From: Brasilonema sennae CENA114
GTDB taxonomy: Bacteria > Cyanobacteriota > Cyanobacteriia > Cyanobacteriales > Nostocaceae
DNA length: 64,000 nt
NCBI RefSeq assembly: GCF_006968745.1
Contig: NZ_CP030118.1
Location: 6,964,284-7,028,283 of the forward strand
Direction of reading: 5' to 3'
Shown: positions 25,585 to 35,204 of the stretch, piece by piece
Layout: every line of letters starts with the position of its first letter
Numbering within the stretch: position 1 is the stretch's first letter
The notes under the pieces: generated by a model
What the model was told of the DNA's origin: nothing
Seen by the model: the letters and a program-made list of their open reading frames with translations, nothing else
Database searches by the model: none
Made by a program: the position numbers and the translations under genes

Positions 25585-28433
25585 TAGAAAATTTTCAAAT
25601 TATCTTAGAAACAGTTGTAATTAACCCTCAGCAGCAAATAGATCAAATACCCTTACAGAGGCTTCCCGAGCGTAAGCAAGAGTGTGAGGAGCTAACAATT
25701 ATTGAGTCATCCACTGAGTGTATTTCAGAAAAAACCTACATTGAGCCTCACACACAGACACAAAAAGAACTCGCAGAGATTTGGCGTCAAGTTTTAGAAG
25801 TTGAAAGTATAAGTATTAACGATAACTTTTTTAAGTTGGGTGGGTATTCCTTGCGAGCAACTCAAGTGGTGTATCGTATTTGTAAAACTTTTGAAATAGA
25901 TATGCCCTTGACGAGTCTTTTTGAAGAGCCAACCATTTTAGGGTTGGCAAGTAACATTGAAAAGCTACGTCAATCAAAACAAGGCGGTCAAAATTCCCAT
26001 AAAGTAGAAACAGTTTCCAGAGATCAACCTCTTTCGCTATCTTTCTCTCAAGCAAGTCTATGGTTTTTAGCTCAGTTACAGCCTGATAGCTCTGCTTATA
26101 ACATCTCTGCTGCTGTTCACATTCAAGGATCACTTGATATAGCGACGTTAGAAAAAAGTTTTCATGAAATTGTGCGTAGGCACGAAGTATTAAGAACTAG
26201 CTTTAGAATTATCAACGGGCAACCAGTACAGGTAATTTCTCCCAACTTAATCCTGCCTATATCAGTGGTTGAGTTGCAACATCTTCCAAATCAACATCTA
26301 TCTGCTGAGGTGCAACGTTTAGCAAACCAAGAAGCTCAGCAGCCTTTTGACCTCTGCAATGCTCCCTTACTACGCACCACCTTAGTGTCCTTAGGAACAC
26401 AAGAGTACGTGCTGTTGGTGACAATGCACCACATTATTTCTGATGGCTGGTCGATGGCGATTCTGATCCAAGAATTGTCCGAGCTTTATCGAACCTTTGC
26501 TATGGGCTTACCTTCTTCGCTGCCGACACTACCTATCCAGTATGCCGATTTTGCTAACTGGCAGCAACAATGGCTGCAGGGCGAAGTTCTCGAAACTCAC
26601 ATGTCGTATTGGAAGCAGCAACTTGCTGGTATTCCTAAATTACTGGACATCCCCACTGACTATCCACGACCAGACGTGCAGAGCTTTCGAGGAGCAAAAC
26701 AAAGGTTAGCACTGTCTGTACCTCTGAGTGATGCGCTCAAAAACTTGAGCCAGCAGGAAGGAGTCACTTTATTTATGACTTTATTAGCTGCTGTTGAGAC
26801 ATTGTTTTACCGTTATAGCTCTCAGGAGGATATTGTTGTTGGTTCTCCCGTTGCTAATCGCAATCAAGTTGAAATTGAGCAACTGATTGGCTTTTTTGTC
26901 AACACCCTAGTATTACGTACTAACATGTCTGGCAACCCCAGTTTTCGGGAGTTATTAGCCAGAGTTCGTCAGATGAGTTTGAGTGCTTATGAGCATCAGG
27001 ACTTGCCCTTTGAAAAGCTAGTTGAGGAACTTCAACCGGAGCGGAATTTAAGCTATAATCCTCTGTTCCAAGCCATGTTTTCCCTCAATGTCCCTACACC
27101 AACTTTTGATCTACCCGCTTTAACTGTAAGTTCCTTAGAGATTGAAGATAAAACAGCAAAGTTTGATTTGACGCTGAATTTGGAAGATACTGCACAAGGA
27201 CTTAAAGGTTGGTTTGAGTACAGTACAGACCTTTTTGACCAGTCCACGATTGTCCAGATGATAGAAAATTTTCAGACAATATTGGAAACAGTTGTAATTA
27301 ACCCCCAGCAGCAAATAGATCAAATACCCTTACAGAATCTTCCTGAGCGTAAAGTTGATAATAGAACTTTGGCAACAACAAAAATAACTGCCGATGATGT
27401 TCCTTATGTACCACCCCGAGATACTATCGAACTCTTACTAGCTCAAATCTGGTCAGAGCTTTTGAATAAAAACCCAGTTGGAGTGCGAGATAACTTTTTT
27501 GAACTCGGTGGCTATTCACTGCTCACTGTGCTATTAATATCTCAGATTCAACAGAAATTTAATACACTTTTACCCCTTGAGACGCTATTCCAAGCTCCCA
27601 CCATTGAACACTTGGCAAAGCTTATACGTGCCGCATCACAGACTCTCCCGTTCTCTGCACTTGTTCCTATACAACCTCAAGGATCTCGACCTCCGTTATT
27701 CTGTATCCATCCAGGTGGAGGTAACATTCTTTGTTACCGTGAGTTAGCAAGTTGTTTAGGTATTAACCAACCTCTATACGGACTTCAGTCAATTGCCTTA
27801 AATCCTGAATGCCAGCCACATACTCAAATTGAACAAATGGCTGCTCACTATCTTGAACAGATACAAACAATCCAACCAAAAGGACCTTACTTACTTTGTG
27901 GCTGGTCTCTTGGGGGTGTAATAGCTTTTGAGATGGCTAAACAATGCTACTCTCAAAAACAATCAATAGGGTTGTTAGTTGTTATTGATGCTTATCCTCC
28001 TCATACTATTACCCACGAACCAATAGACGATGCTTCTATATTAGTAGAGCATTTTGCAGATAATCTACCTTTGTCAATAGAAGATTTGCGACGAATGGAA
28101 CTTGATGAGCAATTAATTTTTGTAACGCAACAAGCTAGACAACAAAATTTGGTCTCCTTGGATTTTGATGTAAATATTGCACAACATTTATTAAATGTTT
28201 ACAAGCTAAATGACGAGGCGATGAAAGCTTACGTTCCACAATATTATCCAGGTTCAATGGTTCTGATTCGAGCGAGGGAAAGCAACCCTAGTTTAGCTTC
28301 TGAGTGGGATGCTCTTGTTGAAAGAGTTGAGCATTATGAAATATCTGCTAACCATCAAAATATACTTAACCTAGATAATGCAAAAGTTGTAGCAGAAAAA
28401 CTTTCTGCCTTATTACAATCAATGGTTAACTAA
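25581..28433 (+). CDS. Truncated A-less NRPS: T-C-T-TE (copy 2, lacks C1)
   Basis: 950 aa, identical to residues 457-1406 of the intact synthetase. Only the last ~30 residues of C1 remain before PCP1; C2, PCP2 and the thioesterase are complete. The first in-frame ATG (25581) was internal Met457; it now overlaps the stop of the M28 chimera in an ATGA arrangement, so coupled translation is possible, though no ribosome binding site is visible. If made, it would be an extra T-C-T-TE protein competing for or supplementing the trans-loaded aminoacyl groups. Confidence 0.8.
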   Translation: MIENFQIILETVVINPQQQIDQIPLQRLPERKQECEELTIIESSTECISEKTYIEPHTQTQKELAEIWRQVLEVESISINDNFFKLGGYSLRATQVVYRICKTFEIDMPLTSLFEEPTILGLASNIEKLRQSKQGGQNSHKVETVSRDQPLSLSFSQASLWFLAQLQPDSSAYNISAAVHIQGSLDIATLEKSFHEIVRRHEVLRTSFRIINGQPVQVISPNLILPISVVELQHLPNQHLSAEVQRLANQEAQQPFDLCNAPLLRTTLVSLGTQEYVLLVTMHHIISDGWSMAILIQELSELYRTFAMGLPSSLPTLPIQYADFANWQQQWLQGEVLETHMSYWKQQLAGIPKLLDIPTDYPRPDVQSFRGAKQRLALSVPLSDALKNLSQQEGVTLFMTLLAAVETLFYRYSSQEDIVVGSPVANRNQVEIEQLIGFFVNTLVLRTNMSGNPSFRELLARVRQMSLSAYEHQDLPFEKLVEELQPERNLSYNPLFQAMFSLNVPTPTFDLPALTVSSLEIEDKTAKFDLTLNLEDTAQGLKGWFEYSTDLFDQSTIVQMIENFQTILETVVINPQQQIDQIPLQNLPERKVDNRTLATTKITADDVPYVPPRDTIELLLAQIWSELLNKNPVGVRDNFFELGGYSLLTVLLISQIQQKFNTLLPLETLFQAPTIEHLAKLIRAASQTLPFSALVPIQPQGSRPPLFCIHPGGGNILCYRELASCLGINQPLYGLQSIALNPECQPHTQIEQMAAHYLEQIQTIQPKGPYLLCGWSLGGVIAFEMAKQCYSQKQSIGLLVVIDAYPPHTITHEPIDDASILVEHFADNLPLSIEDLRRMELDEQLIFVTQQARQQNLVSLDFDVNIAQHLLNVYKLNDEAMKAYVPQYYPGSMVLIRARESNPSLASEWDALVERVEHYEISANHQNILNLDNAKVVAEKLSALLQSMVN

Positions 28434-28662
28434 CTGTAAATCAATTCAGTTTCGCTGATGGTAATTTATTCTGGAATGAGAATACAAGGAGATGTAGTTG
28501 AGGTCTGTAGACAAGATAGAAACCATCTCAGACGTGACTCTAAGTCTAGGAGATAAGGAGGGTTTATGAAAACCTAACTTTTAAAGTTTAGCTTTGGAGA
28601 GGTTTTTATAAACGGTGCAGAAGAAGAACCGTTACTTTTAATTCAGATGGAGGAAACTTAAA
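28434..28662 (+). other. Spacer with interrupted mini-ORF (copy 2)
   Basis: Duplicate of 16612-16840, including the ATG-AAA-ACC-TAA mini-ORF (28566) behind AAGGAGG and the GGAGG before the next GTG. The in-frame stop therefore predates the duplication. Confidence 0.4.
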
Positions 28663-30549
28663 GTGGAAAAAATCAAAATGTCTAAAACAATGTCTGAATC
28701 AGCTGTGTTTTCAAATAAATGCTTGCATGAAATTTTTGAAGCAAGAGCACGTCAAGCACCTAATAAAATTGCTGTTTCCTATAAAGATGAGCAAATTTCT
28801 TATGAGGAATTGAATTGTCGTGCCAATCAACTCGCTCACCAATTACAATCTTTAGGGGTTGGTGCCGATGTACTAGTTGGTTTATGCACTGACCGAAGCA
28901 TAGAAATGATCGTGGGAATACTTGCTATCCTAAAAGCTGGCGGAGCATATGTTCCTATAGACCCTAATTACCCAAGCAATCGTATTCGCTTATTACTTGA
29001 AGATAGTGCTGTTGCAGTGGTAGTGAGTGTATCGAGTGTAGCAGGATGTTTAGAAGGCTTCAATGTAAAAGTTGTTTGTATTGACGAAAATCTATCCTCA
29101 CTTAACAATCAGCCTGTAACTTCTGGGCAGGTTATTAGTAATGATAGGAGTCTCGCTTATGTGATCTATACATCTGGGTCAACTGGAATTCCCAAAGGTG
29201 TGTTGATTGAGCATCGCAACGCTGTTCGCTTATTTGAACAAACTCATCAATGGTTTAACTTTGATGACAAAGATGTCTGGACAATGTTTCATTCGGTAGC
29301 ATTTGATTTCTCAGTATGGGAGATCTGGGGCGCTTTACTCTACGGAGGACACCTAGTTATCGTTCCCTTTGAGGTTACTCGTTCGCCGAAACAATTCCAT
29401 AATTTGTTGACACATAAGGGGATAACGGTTCTGAATCAAACACCCTCTGCATTTCGTCAATTGGTGGCAACTGATATTGCTAGTGAGGAATCCACTGATT
29501 TCGCTCTACGGCTCGTGATTTTTGGTGGAGAAGCTCTTGAACTGAAGCTATTAGATCCCTGGATAGCTCGCTATGGTGATCAACGTCCTCAATTAGTAAA
29601 TATGTACGGAATCACCGAAACTACAGTTCACGTAACTTACAGGAGGATTACAAAACAGGATTTAGCAAGCTCCGATCTCAGCCCGATTGGTACTCCAATT
29701 CCTGATTTGCAAATTCATTTGTTAGATTCATCAGGTCAGCCAGTACCGGATGGAACCCCAGGAGATATTTATATCGCAGGTCCAGGTCTTGCCCGTGGAT
29801 ATCATAATAGACCTGAGCTTACTGCCGAGCGTTTTTTGCAAAACCATTCCTTTAGTACAGAGGGAGCTAGATTGTACTATTCCGGCGATCGCGCTGTTCG
29901 TATGGATAATGGCGAACTCATTTATCTTGGTCGAGCCGATGAACAAATCAAGGTACGCGGATTTCGGATAGAACCCAGGGAAATTGAGATGTGCCTGAGA
30001 AGCCATCCTCAGGTTACCTCTTGTGTTGTGATACCACATGATTATGGTGATGGTGATGTCCGTCTAATAGCTTATATAGTGCCAACTCCTAATTTGAGTA
30101 TGACTATAGAGACGACTGAAGAACTTCGCAGTAATTTGGCTCAATACGCAGGAGTAGAATTGCCTATCCACATGAGACCCTCAGCTTACTCTATCCTGAG
30201 AGAACTTCCAATCACTGCACATGGCAAAGTTGACCGACGTGCCCTACCTATTCCATGTGTAGATAAGTCTATTTCTAGCACGGAATTAAATGCTTCCAAG
30301 ACTTCTACTGAGCAAGTGGTGACCGAAATTTGGGAAGACCTCCTTGAAATTAATTGCACAAGTACAAATGATGACTTTTTTGATCTCGGTGGAACCTCCT
30401 TAGCTCTAATACGCCTTTTTGGGAGAATAAATGAACACTTTGGAATATCTCTGGATCTAAGTTCAATGGTTGAAGGAGCCACAATTTCCCATTTAGCTAG
30501 ATGTGTTGATGCTGAATTACGTAATCAACAGCTTGTCAAAGTAAGTTGA
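28663..30549 (+). CDS. Stand-alone threonine A-T protein, SyrB1-like (copy 2)
   Basis: 628 aa, identical to the product of 16841-18727, with the same threonine code D-F-W-N-I-G-M-V-H-K and a PCP serine near residue 579. Both copies keep the same upstream 229-bp spacer and ribosome binding site. This copy follows a truncated synthetase and may be read from the same long transcript, or from a promoter in the spacer. Confidence 0.92.
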   Translation: MEKIKMSKTMSESAVFSNKCLHEIFEARARQAPNKIAVSYKDEQISYEELNCRANQLAHQLQSLGVGADVLVGLCTDRSIEMIVGILAILKAGGAYVPIDPNYPSNRIRLLLEDSAVAVVVSVSSVAGCLEGFNVKVVCIDENLSSLNNQPVTSGQVISNDRSLAYVIYTSGSTGIPKGVLIEHRNAVRLFEQTHQWFNFDDKDVWTMFHSVAFDFSVWEIWGALLYGGHLVIVPFEVTRSPKQFHNLLTHKGITVLNQTPSAFRQLVATDIASEESTDFALRLVIFGGEALELKLLDPWIARYGDQRPQLVNMYGITETTVHVTYRRITKQDLASSDLSPIGTPIPDLQIHLLDSSGQPVPDGTPGDIYIAGPGLARGYHNRPELTAERFLQNHSFSTEGARLYYSGDRAVRMDNGELIYLGRADEQIKVRGFRIEPREIEMCLRSHPQVTSCVVIPHDYGDGDVRLIAYIVPTPNLSMTIETTEELRSNLAQYAGVELPIHMRPSAYSILRELPITAHGKVDRRALPIPCVDKSISSTELNASKTSTEQVVTEIWEDLLEINCTSTNDDFFDLGGTSLALIRLFGRINEHFGISLDLSSMVEGATISHLARCVDAELRNQQLVKVS

Positions 30550-30612
30550 CGCAAAACGATCCATCTCCCTGTCCCTAAGAATTAAACTTTTACCCTAATT
30601 GGAAACAAGATA

Positions 30613-31581
30613 ATGCAGAACATTCACACCAAACTTCAAAAATTTTCTCTTACTCAAGAAGAGCTAATAAAGTTTCATGAGCAAGGGTATATAGGTCCGT
30701 TTACTTTATACGAACCCGAAGAGATGAAAGCATTGTGGCAGAAAGAACGCCGTATTATGCTTGATCGGAGCAAAGCTGTCTATAAGGACGACAAAGCAGT
30801 TTCAGGAGTAACTAATATTTCAAACTATGATCGCCATCTCGATGTTTCTTTTTTGGCAGATCATGTCTGTCGTCCAGAAATCGTTGATAGAGTCAGCAGT
30901 ATCCTAGGTCCTAATGTTCTATGCTGGCGATCTGAGTTTTTCCCTAAGTATCCCGGTGACGAGGGCACAGCTTGGCATCAGGCAGACACTTTTGCTAATG
31001 CTTCCGGTTCACCTCAAATTGTATGGCCAGAAGCTGAGGACTTTGGCGGCACAATAACTGTGTGGTCAGCTTTTACGGAAGCCACTATAGATAACGGCTG
31101 CCTTCAGTTCATCCCTGCCACTCATCGGACGATGTACTATGACGAAACTAAACGAATGCACTATGATCCAGAGCAGATCAACAACATAAATGAAAACCAG
31201 GAGATTAAACGCGGCTTCTTTGGTTATGATTACCGCGAGTTACAAATCGATCCAGACTGGACACCCGACGAATCAAAAAGCGTGTCAATGGTAATGCGCC
31301 CTGGACAATTCATTATTTTCTGGTCAACACTGATGCATGCTTCGCATCCTCATAGTGGAAAAACAAAAGATATGCGATTGGGTTATGTTGCTCGCTACGT
31401 TCCAACCTCTGTAAGAATTTATCCTGATACTGAAATAGTGACGGAATATGGTGGAAGTATTGATCTGGAGAAATACGGTGCAGTATTAGTTTCAGGTAAG
31501 AATGAGTTCACTCACAATCGTATTGCAACCCACACAATGAGAGGCAAACCCTTTAACTGTGGCCTGCATGAAGAAAGATAA
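30613..31581 (+). CDS. SyrB2-like Fe(II)/2-oxoglutarate halogenase (copy 2)
   Basis: 322 aa, identical to the product of 18791-19759, with His122-Gln123-Ala124 and His242 as the metal site. The duplicate shows no decay, so both copies encode apparently functional halogenase. Confidence 0.92.
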   Translation: MQNIHTKLQKFSLTQEELIKFHEQGYIGPFTLYEPEEMKALWQKERRIMLDRSKAVYKDDKAVSGVTNISNYDRHLDVSFLADHVCRPEIVDRVSSILGPNVLCWRSEFFPKYPGDEGTAWHQADTFANASGSPQIVWPEAEDFGGTITVWSAFTEATIDNGCLQFIPATHRTMYYDETKRMHYDPEQINNINENQEIKRGFFGYDYRELQIDPDWTPDESKSVSMVMRPGQFIIFWSTLMHASHPHSGKTKDMRLGYVARYVPTSVRIYPDTEIVTEYGGSIDLEKYGAVLVSGKNEFTHNRIATHTMRGKPFNCGLHEER

Positions 31582-31805
31582 GTAGAACAACTAAATTCAA
31601 CGAAATTATAATCTAGGTTGGGGAGCCAGCCCTGTTCGCGCAGCGTCGCACTTTGTGCCATAGGAGGGTTTCCCTCCCTAGGGGACTGGCGTTTGAGAGA
31701 CTCTCACCCAACAATGGTATGGTTTCGGTGGGTAACGCTTGCCATGAAACCATACTACAAATAATTAAGTTGCTCTAGTTAATCTTTGTGACTGAGGTGG
31801 AATAC

Positions 31806-32177
31806 ATGAACCAAATTGCTAGTGAAAAAGTGGAATTAGCAGAAAAGTTTAGCTTGATCGATAAATATTGGTCTCCAAAAATTGTCGGTGAACTAAACGG
31901 TCAGTATGTCAAGCTGGCAAAGTTTAAGGGTGAGTTTGTCTGGCATCAACATGATAATGAGGATGAATTATTTCTTGTTGTCAAAGGGGTATTAAAAATT
32001 AAGTTGTCAGATCGGGAGCTTACGTTGCGAGAAGGAGATTTTGCTGTCATTCCTAGAGGTGTTCAGCACCTTCCGATTGCTGATGAAGAAGTTCAAGTCC
32101 TTATGTTTGAACCAAAATCTACGATCAATACTGGCGAGGTGACGAATGAGCTTACAACTGACTGTGAATGGATCTGA
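31806..32177 (+). CDS. Small cupin-domain protein (copy 2)
   Basis: 123 aa from the ATG at 31806 with GAGGTGG 6 nt upstream, identical to the product of 19984-20355. It keeps the WHQHDNEDE and HLP metal-binding motifs and the overlap with the following transferase gene. Confidence 0.8.
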   Translation: MNQIASEKVELAEKFSLIDKYWSPKIVGELNGQYVKLAKFKGEFVWHQHDNEDELFLVVKGVLKIKLSDRELTLREGDFAVIPRGVQHLPIADEEVQVLMFEPKSTINTGEVTNELTTDCEWI

Positions 32178-33435
32178 TTATCCTGTAGACAAAAAAACTG
32201 AATATGTAGACAGGCGGGAAGTTATGAATCAAGAAACCAAACAAGCAGTCGCAGACCTTACAAAGGCTTTACTTTCTGTAAGTACATTAGTAAATGCACT
32301 TGAAGACTCTGTGCGTGTTTCAACTGTATTGAACGGAAAGTTTACCTCAGAGTTAGGTGGATTTAGCTGTTCAACTAACAGTTTCGGAATCAAAGACTTG
32401 TTAAACAAAATTACTACACGGCTCGATATGCGCCAACTAGAATTTTGTCCCAAGATTTTACATAATATGACTACATTCGAGCATGTGGTTAGCAATCGGT
32501 TGGCTCTTACTCCAGACTATTGGTCTAATTTTCAAGCGCCAATGGAGTTACTATCAAATGTGGATGAAATTGTTGATGAAGTTGTCAATCATAGCCTTGA
32601 ATCCTATTTCAAGCGCTCAGAGGTTATTTCCTTCGATGGTGCTTTGTTGAGAGCATATGCAGGAGGAGTGGCTAATGGAAAAGTGGTTATCATTGTGCCA
32701 CCCTGTGGCATGCCTGTTGAATTATGTGAGTACTGGGTGCACTATTTGTCACAGGAGCATTATGTGATTACATGGGAAAGCCGTGGTCTATTTGGAAAAA
32801 CTGAAAATTTCGACGCTCTGGGCTATGATGTTTTTTCTCAAGCAAAAGATTTGTTTGCTGTAATGGATTACTTTGGCATTGATTGCAGTCATGTAATGGG
32901 TTTGTGTGGTGGAGCGGCGATCGCACTAACAGCAGCATCATTACAACCAGAGCGAGTATCATCGCTTAGTCTGTGGCATGGTGATTTTGAACTCGGTGAT
33001 AATTGCCAAAAAACTCGACACCAGAAAGATTTACAAATACTGATGTCTATGGCTGGAAGTAATCGAACTCAGGCTGCATCATTACAGAAATTGTTTGCTC
33101 AGCCAGCCATCCTAGAAAATATACCTATGCATTTGGCTCATCTAATACTCTACCCGTATGTAACTGGAGAGCTGTTTTTCCGTTATGGTAAACTGAACGG
33201 GAGCATAATGAATGCCGACATAATACCTTTTTTAAATAAGGTATTGCAGCCTACGTTGGTAGTGACAAGCAAAGATGACACTACGGCTCATCCAGAAGGC
33301 TCTTTGTTTGTAGCTGACAAGCTCTCAAATGCGACTCTACATATAGAGTTACATGGTGACCACATTTCCTTGTTTAGCGCTGAATCAAATCTTACCAAGC
33401 TAGCTACAAAGTTTATTCGTGATGAAGCCTTATAG
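32146..33435 (+). CDS. SyrC/CmaE-like aminoacyl transferase (copy 2)
   Basis: 429 aa, identical to the product of 20324-21613, with the Cys nucleophile in GLCGG (Cys254). It is coupled to the cupin by a 32-bp overlap as in copy 1. Confidence 0.85.
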   Translation: MSLQLTVNGSDYPVDKKTEYVDRREVMNQETKQAVADLTKALLSVSTLVNALEDSVRVSTVLNGKFTSELGGFSCSTNSFGIKDLLNKITTRLDMRQLEFCPKILHNMTTFEHVVSNRLALTPDYWSNFQAPMELLSNVDEIVDEVVNHSLESYFKRSEVISFDGALLRAYAGGVANGKVVIIVPPCGMPVELCEYWVHYLSQEHYVITWESRGLFGKTENFDALGYDVFSQAKDLFAVMDYFGIDCSHVMGLCGGAAIALTAASLQPERVSSLSLWHGDFELGDNCQKTRHQKDLQILMSMAGSNRTQAASLQKLFAQPAILENIPMHLAHLILYPYVTGELFFRYGKLNGSIMNADIIPFLNKVLQPTLVVTSKDDTTAHPEGSLFVADKLSNATLHIELHGDHISLFSAESNLTKLATKFIRDEAL

Positions 33436-33442
33436 TAGTTGA

Positions 33443-33664
33443 GTGGCTGATCAGCAAAAGGATGAAGCTGAATCCAGATCAATTCACATCATCTCCGGCT
33501 ATTTCAGAGATCATCGACTAGACCTCAGGCAATTTGTCATGGATATCGTTCGTACGGGGGATAGGAATGTTCCTTTGTACTTGCGTTTGGCAGACAGAAA
33601 CAAAGCCGATAAGGCAGTGTTTTCCCAGTTGATGAAGGATTTTCAATGGCACAAAGCACTTTAG
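33443..33664 (+). pseudogene. IS1634-like transposase fragment (copy 2)
   Basis: Duplicate of the 73-codon remnant at 21621, again overlapping the MFS start by 19 bp. The insertion and its decay therefore predate the tandem duplication. Confidence 0.75.
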
Positions 33665-34962
33665 ATCGCAGGATGCTGGTTTTTGCACTCATCTGGTTGG
33701 GGCAACTTGTATCACTGTTTGGCTCTGGTCTGACCAGTTTCGCATTGGGCATCTGGGTGTACCAGCGCACTGGCTCGGCGACGCAGTTTGCGCTCATTTC
33801 CTTGTTCACTACCCTACCAGGTATCCTGATATCACCACTAGCAGGTGCGCTTGTGGATCGCTGGGATCGTCGCTGGACGATGATACTTAATGATGCTGGG
33901 GCAGGCTTCAGCACATTGCTCATGGCACTGCTACTTTTTGCTAATCAGTTGAATGTTTGGCAGATCTTCTTAGGAATTAGTGCCATTTCTACCTTTAACG
34001 CCTTTCAGTTACCAGCCTATACTGTCGCAACGACCTTGCTCGTTCCCAAGCAACACCTTGGTCGCGCTAGCGGTATGGTGCAAGTCGCAGATGCAACAGC
34101 GCAGATTCTATCACCAACGGTGGCGGGTCTTTTAGTTGTGACGCTCCACATCCAAGGTGTAATGCTGATTGATGTCGCCACCTTTGCTTTCTCTCTCGTT
34201 ACACTGCTGCTCGTTCGATTTCCCCGACCTGAAACTACCACCGAAGGTAAAAAAGGGCAGGGAACGCTTTTGCATGAATCTGCTTATGGTTGGTCTTATA
34301 TCACCGCACGACCCGGATTACTGGGGTTATTGATCTTCTTTGCTGGTAGCAATTTCGTCATGGGAGTTGTCAGCGTGTTGGTTACGCCCCTAGTGCTGGC
34401 ATTCGGTCCCGTCGCCCTGCTTGGCACAGTGCTATCCGTTGGTGGCAGTGGAATGCTGCTCGGTAGTTTGGTAATGACCGTTTGGGGCGGTGGCAAGCGC
34501 CGCATCTACAATGTCCTAACCTTCACATTCTTAGGTGGGTTATGCATTTTCTTTTCTGGACTCCGACCCTCTGTCCCTGTCTTCTTTTTTACTGCATTTT
34601 TTTACTTCTTTGGCATACCCCTGATCAACGGCTCGAGTCAGGCTATCTGGCAGAGCAAGGTACCGCCTGATGTACAGGGACGAGTTTTTGCCGTGCGGCG
34701 AATGATTGCCTCGGCATCTTTGCCACTTGCGTATGTCATTGCAGGACCGTTGGCAGACCGAGTATTCGAGCCACTGCTTGCTGTTGGCGGACCTCTAGCT
34801 GGAAGTATTGGAAAGATTATTGGCGTAGGAAAAGGATACGGCATTGCCCTATTGTTTGTTGTGATGGGAGTACTCACTGTGGTGGCAACAGTTGGGGGTT
34901 ATTTGTATCCTCGTCTAAGGCTGGTGGAGGATGAACTGCCGGATGCATTGCAAAACATTTAG
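33646..34962 (+). CDS. MFS exporter, DHA3/MefA-like (copy 2)
   Basis: 438 aa, identical to the product of 21824-23140, with about 12 membrane segments and the GALVDRWDRR loop. Together with copy 1 it doubles the dosage of the presumed lipopeptide exporter. Confidence 0.88.
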   Translation: MAQSTLDRRMLVFALIWLGQLVSLFGSGLTSFALGIWVYQRTGSATQFALISLFTTLPGILISPLAGALVDRWDRRWTMILNDAGAGFSTLLMALLLFANQLNVWQIFLGISAISTFNAFQLPAYTVATTLLVPKQHLGRASGMVQVADATAQILSPTVAGLLVVTLHIQGVMLIDVATFAFSLVTLLLVRFPRPETTTEGKKGQGTLLHESAYGWSYITARPGLLGLLIFFAGSNFVMGVVSVLVTPLVLAFGPVALLGTVLSVGGSGMLLGSLVMTVWGGGKRRIYNVLTFTFLGGLCIFFSGLRPSVPVFFFTAFFYFFGIPLINGSSQAIWQSKVPPDVQGRVFAVRRMIASASLPLAYVIAGPLADRVFEPLLAVGGPLAGSIGKIIGVGKGYGIALLFVVMGVLTVVATVGGYLYPRLRLVEDELPDALQNI

Positions 34963-35123
34963 CATCGTTCCACTCTGCCCTGCTTAAGGCTATCAACGCA
35001 GAGGAACTTTCCGCTATTCTGTTACGACTGAATGCAACGCCTGCATGACCAGTTGCAACCAAAGGCACAAGTTCAAAACCAAAATTGCCGAAAAAGTGGC
35101 GAGCATCGCTGTATGAAAAATCG

Positions 35124-35168
35124 GTAGGGTGTTAATCAAAACTAACAAAATGAGGCCACCCTACTTTT
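35124..35168 (+). terminator. Putative terminator between MFS and peptidase genes (copy 2)
   Basis: Same GTAGGGTG/CACCCTAC hairpin plus TTTT as in copy 1, here before the intact peptidase gene. Confidence 0.4.
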
Positions 35169-35204
35169 GGGTATAAGACCATATCAAAACCAGGGTAACT
35201 GAGC

